A stretch of DNA of 64,000 nt, from contig OX637399.1 of NCBI GenBank assembly GCA_951799425.1, forward strand, positions 33,701,701 through 33,765,700, read 5' to 3'. Position 1 is the first letter of the stretch; the number at the start of each line of letters is the position of its first letter. The notes below the pieces were generated by a model. That model saw only the letters and a list, made by a program, of their open reading frames with translations. It had not been told where the DNA came from and ran no database searches. The position numbers and the translations under genes are program-made. Positions 57,265 to 64,000 of the stretch are shown here, piece after piece. Source of the stretch: Ilex aquifolium. Taxonomy: Eukaryota; Streptophyta; Magnoliopsida; Aquifoliales; Aquifoliaceae.

Positions 57265-60200
57265 GGATTTTCTTTGGTGATCTGGATTTGGAGTGAAGAC
57301 TTTGTGTGTCCATTCTGACAACAGGATTTGGATCCTCACAATTTTTACCCATGCTTCTAGTACCAAATGCCCATTGATTATTTGGGTTCTAGAATTACAT
57401 TTTTTTACAAAATTATCCTGGAATACTAGTAGGGAAAACATTAAGTGTTATTTAGGCTAGCCTCCTAAAATTTGTTCTCCCCACATATATACGTATGGTA
57501 GAGTGATAGGGTGTTAACTAAGATCATCAAATACTATAGGCATGATTTTCTTTGTAAAACCAACATGTTTCTTGGACTGAAGAAGCATAATTTACAAGGT
57601 CGTTAAAGATATTACAAAGTAGTGATTCAGCGTCAATTGTAGACCAAAAGAAGTCTAAATTTTTAAAAGACATGTTGTACAAGCTAAGTCTAGAGGACTC
57701 GGGTGTGGAATTTTTCTTCTCTTGTTTTTTTTTTGTTTTACTTTTCTCGATTTCGCATCAGACACTATAAAGATCAAGATCGCGCAACGATTGATCGTTG
57801 GACGGTAAGAAACAAATTCACTTTCATACCACTTAGAGGAGTGCCGGAGGGGGTGAATGGGCTACTGAAAAATTCTGTCCACCAATTCAATTCTAAGTCC
57901 TTGAGAACACAAAGGGAAATTTGGTCATTTTTTAGATTAATTTAAAGTATGAGAAGCTGGTACCAAAACCAAAATTTGGTTTTATCCATTGCTTTTGTGC
58001 TGGCATCTGATAGAAAATTAAAATCAAAGCTTAGCAAATTTTCACACCTAATTCTCTCACAAATTTAAGTATAGAAGAATCTAATTTTTCCAATCTTTAT
58101 CAAAATTTAGATTATCCTCCCCAGGATCCTCCCAAAGTTCAAAAATTTTAGAGATTCATCTTGTTGATATTGATTCTGTGTTCATCACCAAACACGATTA
58201 TCAGATAGTAACACACTTATTCTTACGTCAATCTATTGAGATAACAATATAATGACATCGTTTAAGACCCTTTAAAAAAAAATGACCTTCGATTCTAACT
58301 TTATTTTTTTAGCATAAATTTATTTTGTTGGTTGTGTAAATTAAACTTTATTTGGTGGTTACTTTCAGAATAGTATCCAATTCAGTCCCTTCCTTTAATC
58401 ATCAACACAACAGTTGATATGTACGTCAGAGGAAGAGAGAGAAGCCTAATCATGGCCGAACTGCAAAGCCTTGAATGCGCATTGTACAATAATGTCCGTA
58501 TTAGATTAGACATCTAAAACTTTAAAACATATCGGACAACGAAAATCTAAAGCTTTTATACTTTTTCCAAACACTTCACCGAGCCATGTTGTATAGATCT
58601 CGCTCACCACAAAACAAATAAGAGATGACCAGGCCATTAAACACGTCTTCGTGTCTTTCCAACTTCATAGGTTTTTTTTTTGTGTAATTGCGTGTAAGAG
58701 TCACAGTTTACTTTGAAGTTCACTTTTTCTTTATGCAATTGAATAAAAAAAGCTTAATCCATATTCATATACCTTTTATATATATTCTTACATAAGAAAG
58801 TAAGATCCGTATACATAAGTACTCATGCAAGTTACCAATGAGCTTCTATCATACTAGGATTAGAAGAATTAATTACTAAAATACGGCACTTTTCAAACAA
58901 AAACATCAAAGTATGTCATTTTTAAACTTATTTACCAATCTACAACAGTTTTTTGAAAGCGGAATTGTTAATTCTGTTTTTATGGTAAAAGCGAAATCAA
59001 CAAGACCGCTTTTAATACTTACAAAAATGCATTTCTCCCTTTTTATTGTATCACTTGTTAAAAACGGAATTGTTAACTACAAGATCGGTAAATAAGTTTA
59101 AAAGTGTCGTACTTTGATGTTTTTGTTTAAAAAGTGCCGTATTTTGGTAATTGATTCAGGATTAAAATGCATAGCCACAAAAAATGTGGGTACCATACCG
59201 AAAAATGAATCATAACCATAGATTTGTATTAGTTTATTTGAGACTATTGATCTTGAAAATAATAAAGTAAAATAATATAATAAAATATAGAACATTTTAC
59301 AAATGTCATGCTTTAATTGAAAAATAGGAAGTACTAATCCAAAATCTATAAAATCGTTACACATGTCATGCTTTGTTTGTAGCCGTAAATCGTTAAAATA
59401 ATAAAATACAAAATCTTTACCAGTATCTTGTTTTGATTGGTGAAAAATAAAAAATATGGTGACGAAAAATTACTTTGGTAATTGAACATGTACAAACATA
59501 ATCTTACAACTTCCATTAAGACATATTTTGTTAAGTGTTTTATGCTGCACACTTTTATGCGAGTCCAGTGTGAACACTTTTATGCCATTTTTTTTAGTCA
59601 TATGTGTTATATATAAATCGATGTGTTCTTTGAACCATATGAACCAAAACCTACTCCCAATATGTTTGCGATGTTATGTTTTGCCGAGGTATTGTTTTGC
59701 CGAGCATGTACTATTTACAATGTTTAATTTCTTCTTTACACAATGCTTAGTTGTGTACTATTTGCAAACTAAGCTATAAGAGTGGCATTGCAAGTCCGCT
59801 CAATATCTCTTTTTGACATGTCACAATTTAGAGTGACAAGATTTGGATTGATTTGTATTAGGCTCTAAAGTTTTTGATAATTGTAAATACTCTCTTCCTT
59901 TTGTATGCATGTTGAAATTTTTCAAGGGTCCTATTTTTAAAGAAAACTTTGTCCAATTATTTTTGAATTCATTCGCACATAAACTTTTTCGGTTACCTAA
60001 AAGCATTATGTATGACACTTTCCTCTTGCTTGATGCTCGTTTTCTTTGGGTTGCCAATTTTTTTGGTCATACAGTGCCATCATGCACAGGCATTAGTTAG
60101 TAATCTTCCAACTTCCATTAAGACATAGATAACTCTTAAGTTCTGATATAAAAGACAATCCAACAGACTTAGAGTCTGTAAAGAAACTACGTGACATGCA

Positions 60201-60459
60201 TGTCACAGAATCTGTGTATTACAGGACATACAAATGGAATGTGGAAAAGGATCAATTTCTTTGCTTTCCGAAAGTAAGAATTAAATATTATTCCAAACTT
60301 ACCATGGAGAAAAAGATGGATGCCCAACACCCTTCTGGAACAAGTAATCTTGATCTGCACTAAAGTTTGTCAGATGGTTATGTAAATGGAAAAAAATCCA
60401 GATTGTGTAGTAGTGAACATTTACCTTCACTTAGTTGTCTACTCTACCTGTGTCAAACA

Positions 60460-61875
60460 ATGCCAGAAATTGAGTCTAGCAGCAATCAGGGCGGGGTTGG
60501 GAAAGGGATCATTCAATCCGGAGGAAGCAGTAATGTGATCCTTCCTGCAACGGTACCTAAGGTACAGGCTGAAATCGAAGATGCTGATAAGTGGATAATC
60601 TCGGTGATGGAAGACGGTGGCCGTAAGAGCGAAGCCATTCCATTGGAACAGAGAAAGTTACAGAAGGTTATACAAGAACTAAGAAATAACAAGGAGCTTG
60701 AAGGATGTTTTGATCCAAGAGTTGTTTCGATTGGTCCCTATCACCATGGCAAGCCTGCGCTTGAAGATGCGGAGGAGTTGAAGGCTACAGTCGCATTCAA
60801 GTTCATTAAAGAAAGTGGCCGTGATCCAAAAGACTTCTATAACAAATTCTTAGAGTTGGGTGGGGAAGCTAAGGGCTACTACCTTGATGGCTCAACAGAT
60901 GACTATGATGATGACACATTTGCCCATATGATGTTCCTTGATGGTTGTTTTATACTGCATTTTATCGACGCTGTAGTAAATCAAAAAAGTGAGGCTGTAT
61001 ATATGTTGTATCGCATCTTGGGGCCAGGAAGAGTATATATGTTATTCTCGGACTTGATCTTGCTGGAGAACCAACTTCCATTCCAAGTTATCCAGGCCTT
61101 AATGAGCATTAAATACAAAAAAGATGAAGGAGAAAATATGATCAACAGTTTTTTCGACCTATCCTTTGCTCTTGAAACAACCAATAAGAGACGGGGAAGT
61201 CAAGATGAGACGCCCCTTCACCTTCTAGAAGTTGCGCGAGAAAAATTTCTTCCTGACGAGAAGGAATATGGGAAAGGCCTAAATGCTTGTAATAAGGTCC
61301 TCCCTCGTCACTCCTTCGGTTCAGCAACAGAACTTAAAGCAAAAGGAATACATTTCAAGTCTAGCAGTACATTTTGTCTAACAGACATCAGCTTCACTTC
61401 GTTCTTTGGCTATGGACAGTTGACACTTCCTCCTATGGTACCTGCAGTGTACTTCAAGTCCCTCTTCTTGAACATGATTGCATATGAATTGGCTCCCGAC
61501 ACATATACTAAATTTGAGGTTTGCACTTATATTTATTTCATTAGTTTACTCATTAGTGGAGCCAACGACGTAATTGAGCTGCGATCTCATAACATAATTT
61601 CTAACTTCCGTGATTCCAATGAGGAAGTTGCAAAATTCTTCAACACTATGGCTTCTGCTGTCTTAGATGCCAACGTTTCTATCATCCATGACGTTTGTTA
61701 TCAAATTGAAAAGCACTCCACTAGCAAGGCAAAAACTTGGATGGCTCAAGTCCTGCATGATCATTTCAGTTCTCCGTGGACTACTTTGGCCTTTTTTGCC
61801 TCAATGTTTCTTATTATCTTAACCTTCACCCAAACCTACTTCCAAGTTTTTCCTCGCTCTACAAACCGAAAGTAA
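60460..61875 (+). CDS. DUF247 (UPF0481) membrane-anchored plant protein
   Basis: A single coding exon of 471 residues. ATG 60460 is the first in-frame ATG; the frame upstream is open for 31 codons without one. Signatures of the plant DUF247 family: VVSIGPYHHG at residues 88-97, MMFLDGCFIL about 157-166, DLILLENQLPFQVI about 198-211, and a single C-terminal membrane segment (about 440-461, LAFFASMFLIILTFTQTYF) with a short tail. Family length is usually 400-550. The molecular function is unknown; members are plasma-membrane proteins, and in grasses DUF247 genes are linked to self-incompatibility loci. Just after the stop, CAG|GTGAGT could be the donor of a 3' UTR intron. A decayed partial copy lies 6 kb upstream. 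Confidence 0.93.
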   Translation: MPEIESSSNQGGVGKGIIQSGGSSNVILPATVPKVQAEIEDADKWIISVMEDGGRKSEAIPLEQRKLQKVIQELRNNKELEGCFDPRVVSIGPYHHGKPALEDAEELKATVAFKFIKESGRDPKDFYNKFLELGGEAKGYYLDGSTDDYDDDTFAHMMFLDGCFILHFIDAVVNQKSEAVYMLYRILGPGRVYMLFSDLILLENQLPFQVIQALMSIKYKKDEGENMINSFFDLSFALETTNKRRGSQDETPLHLLEVAREKFLPDEKEYGKGLNACNKVLPRHSFGSATELKAKGIHFKSSSTFCLTDISFTSFFGYGQLTLPPMVPAVYFKSLFLNMIAYELAPDTYTKFEVCTYIYFISLLISGANDVIELRSHNIISNFRDSNEEVAKFFNTMASAVLDANVSIIHDVCYQIEKHSTSKAKTWMAQVLHDHFSSPWTTLAFFASMFLIILTFTQTYFQVFPRSTNRK

Positions 61876-62979
61876 ATAGGAGTTCAGGTGAGTTTCATTG
61901 TCTCTTCTACATTATTACGTCGAAACAAATAAATTATATGGACATATGGGTGTTTGTTCTATACTTTGAGTAGTGATTGAAGCATGTACCCCATCTCACT
62001 TTGATCTTTTAATTTCTAATTATCACTTTAATTCTAAAGCATACAAGTTATTTAGTTCAATCTCTCATTTTCACCCAACTGCCTGAAGAAAGAGAGCTAT
62101 GTGTTGTTTTATGGTTGACACTTGACCACTTTTATCTATTATATTATTTTAATCAATGTTGGCTATCGGACCATTTAAAAATAAATTGAATATCTATGAG
62201 ACTATAGTCAACAAAATTATTAACAAAATAAATTGAATATCCTTGTTACCCCCATTAATTTTTTTGTCTTTTTAAGTGTCCCTTATTCTTCTCTCCAAAG
62301 AGGACAAAATATGACTAGAAAAATTCACAGCTGATACAAAATATGCTTTTCTACCAGACCACAAGAAATTAATTATTAGAAAGTGTAGAAAATACTTCTG
62401 GGTTAGTACATTTTACCTTTTTGCCTCTAATCGGATTGTATGGCGTTATGGAATATTAACTTATTGAAAATATATTTTGGAGTGCAAAGTAGAATTCTCT
62501 CCAAATAGATGGTAGGTAATCAAGTTTTAAGTAAATTGAGAGAATCTAGCATGAAGTGAACCCCAATTTGAGTGGTTTATAAAAATGACATTCAGGAAAT
62601 CTATAAATAGGACCTTAAACCTTTCATTTCTCTTTACAAAAAAAAAAGTCTCAAAGTCTATTAAATCTCTCCCTCTTTGCAATGTTCAGAAAAAATAATT
62701 ATTAAATTTTTTATTTTTTTTCATTTTATTTCTAAAACGGATCGGAATATTTTCAAAATACATCGAAATGTTTCCATTTCTTAGTTGACAAAAATAATAG
62801 ATCAAAATGAATTTTTTATCTTTAATCCAAAACTTTTAAGTTTTCAAATATTCATTATTGTCGGTAGACTAAGTACTTCGAAGGTTGTAGATTTAAGAAA
62901 TATCTCAGAAGAAAGCAACGACTATCAACGATACCGGTGTGATAAACTCCACTGGGGTAGACTGGTACAAATGTAAATA
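61876..62979. other. 3' flank of DUF247, no gene seen
   Basis: AT-rich. A possible LTR-like leader (TATAAATAGGACC at 62602) followed by CTCAAAG/CTCTCCC-type DNA was noticed but no boundaries could be set. Confidence 0.4.
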
Positions 62980-63196
62980 GAGATGTCATTTTCAACAATT
63001 TTCACAGCCAATAATTCCATACCGTCGGCTACCATCACAACACTCTCATCTCTCTCACCTCCACAAAAATGAATGTATGATAATTTAGATATCTATATTA
63101 TTCATTTTTGTTTTTGCGGAGGTGAGAGAGATGAGAGTGTTGTGGTGGTAGCTGACGGTATGGAACTATTGGCTGTGAAAATTGTTGCAATTGACA

Positions 63197-63200
<4 letters not shown>
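62980..63200. mobile_element. Long foldback (inverted repeat), arms about 95-100 bp
   Basis: Left arm 62980-63074 and right arm 63100-63200 are reverse complements with about six mismatches and one 6-nt indel, separated by 25 bp. The outer ends are GAGATGTC/GACA-TCTC. A transcript would form a near-perfect hairpin. No coding capacity. It could be a foldback MITE or a young inverted-duplication small-RNA locus. Confidence 0.88.

Positions 63201-63231
<31 letters not shown>
63201..63231 (+). repeat. (TC)n(TA)n microsatellite
   Basis: TC repeats followed by TA repeats directly after the foldback. Confidence 0.85.
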
Positions 63232-63232
<1 letters not shown>

Positions 63233-63319
63233 GTAATTTGTTCTATAATTGACAACACAATAACAAGATTAATATTTTTTGCAGGTCCACAAGAGAGAGC
63301 ATATTAGAGTAGATGTTTT

Positions 63320-63655
63320 TGATATTTAGAACTTGAATATGGTAATATCGAAATTTATTATATTTTTGAGTATTTTTATGACTGTTGTGCTATCGAAAAA
63401 GTGATAAAAATAATTATCACAAAAGTGGTAAAAACATTCACAATAATGGTAAAAATACCCATAAAAGTAGTCATTTTTTATACGAAAAAAATAATAAAAA
63501 TAGTTATCATAATAGTGATAAAAACACCTACAAAAGTTATAAATTTTTTAATTATAAAATGATCCAAAAAAATTATAAAAAAATTATTTAAAATAATAAA
63601 TTTTGAAAATATGATATCAATTTTTTTTTATTGGTACCGTTGTCAAGTCCTGGTA
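63320..63655. repeat. Second copy of the dispersed GTAAAAATACCCA repeat
   Basis: GATAAAAATAATTATCACAA, GGTAAAAATACCCATAAAA and similar units, ending TACCGTTGTCAAGTCC; counterpart of 52081-52420. Confidence 0.6.
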
Positions 63656-63858
63656 TTTATCTTATGTTGATCACGTAAAACCACTAATACAAGGACAATT
63701 TGTTGTGACGTGACAAAAACAAAAGCCAAAACGCAAAAATTATTGTGACGTGACATTTATTGTGATGTACTAACGTAGCTAACCCAGGTCCCAGACTGAT
63801 TGTAGTACTAGTAATACACATCTACCATGTCTCACAAGGACCCGACTACGGTACGGTC

Positions 63859-63893
63859 AAAAGAATTTTCGGTACCATACCGAAAATTCTTTT
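63859..63893. other. 16-bp perfect inverted repeat, 3-bp spacer
   Basis: AAAAGAATTTTCGGTA, CCA, then its exact reverse complement. No gene or U-run context shows what it does. Confidence 0.9.
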
Positions 63894-64000
63894 TTACAAC
63901 ATCAGTGGTATAATTTACTACATTTATGGATTATTTACAACTTCAATGGTATTGAAATGACACCGGACAAGACATTGAAATGACAAGACAAGACATAAAG

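Larger units (their letters stand above)
55490..60459. other. Intergenic between DUF247 pseudogene and gene
   Basis: Apart from the elements at 55901-57264, AT-rich DNA without a recognisable gene. CTTCCATTAAGACATA occurs at about 59511 and 60108. GATATAAAAG near 60148 may be a promoter element for DUF247. Confidence 0.5.

Noticed and set aside
57703-57945. 80-residue frame FSRFRIRHYKDQDRATIDRW
   Set aside because: No family recognised, no splice context and no second paralogue; probably chance or an old transposon.
1-64000. CRISPR arrays, bacterial operons or promoters
   Set aside because: Introns, transposons and gene families are plant nuclear; the regular repeats seen are microsatellites or LTR palindromes.

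Overview
This window is nuclear DNA from a higher plant, most likely a core eudicot. The evidence is AT-rich non-coding DNA, GT-AG introns in recognisable plant genes (FIS1, augmin subunit 1, the RNA polymerase V subunit NRPE5, a plant glutaredoxin-domain protein, a DUF247 protein), and a dense load of plant transposons. I cannot name the species. About 10% is coding; the rest is mostly transposons inserted into one another.

Layout. 1-6080: 3' part of a decayed Ty3/gypsy LTR retrotransposon (last 87 bp of the 5' LTR, iMet-type primer binding site, open gag, broken pol, polypurine tract, complete 3-kb 3' LTR with an array of palindromes). 6811-30830: three tandem copies (A, B, C) of a two-exon SAM-dependent methyltransferase gene, each carrying a minus-oriented SINE in its intron. 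Later insertions distinguish the copies: A has a solo LTR with a 5-bp target duplication, B has a long-TIR Mutator-like element containing a Stowaway MITE, and A and B share a small MITE that C lacks. A 9.16-kb Helitron (18500-27661) sits exactly at the B/C junction and carries exons of a cysteine-rich receptor-like kinase.

31733-35733: FIS1 (plus strand, five exons), with LINE and copia remnants in its introns. 37578-45658 (minus strand): NRPE5 followed by augmin subunit 1 (AUG1). A 200-N assembly gap removes the end of NRPE5 and the start of AUG1. 49646-50848 (minus): single-exon glutaredoxin-domain protein without active-site cysteines. 51.2-53.5 kb: MITEs and a TIR element. 54660-55489: DUF247 pseudogene. 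60460-61875: its intact DUF247 relative. The rest is intergenic DNA with further MITEs, a long foldback (62980-63200) and microsatellites.

The cellular genes do not form a pathway. FIS1 acts in mitochondrial and peroxisomal fission, AUG1 in microtubule nucleation, NRPE5 in RNA-directed DNA methylation. The strongest observations are historical: empty sites supplied by the tandem copies (or by the opposite TIR arm) give exact boundaries for the Helitron, solo LTR, MULE, Stowaway and MITE and order these events in time.
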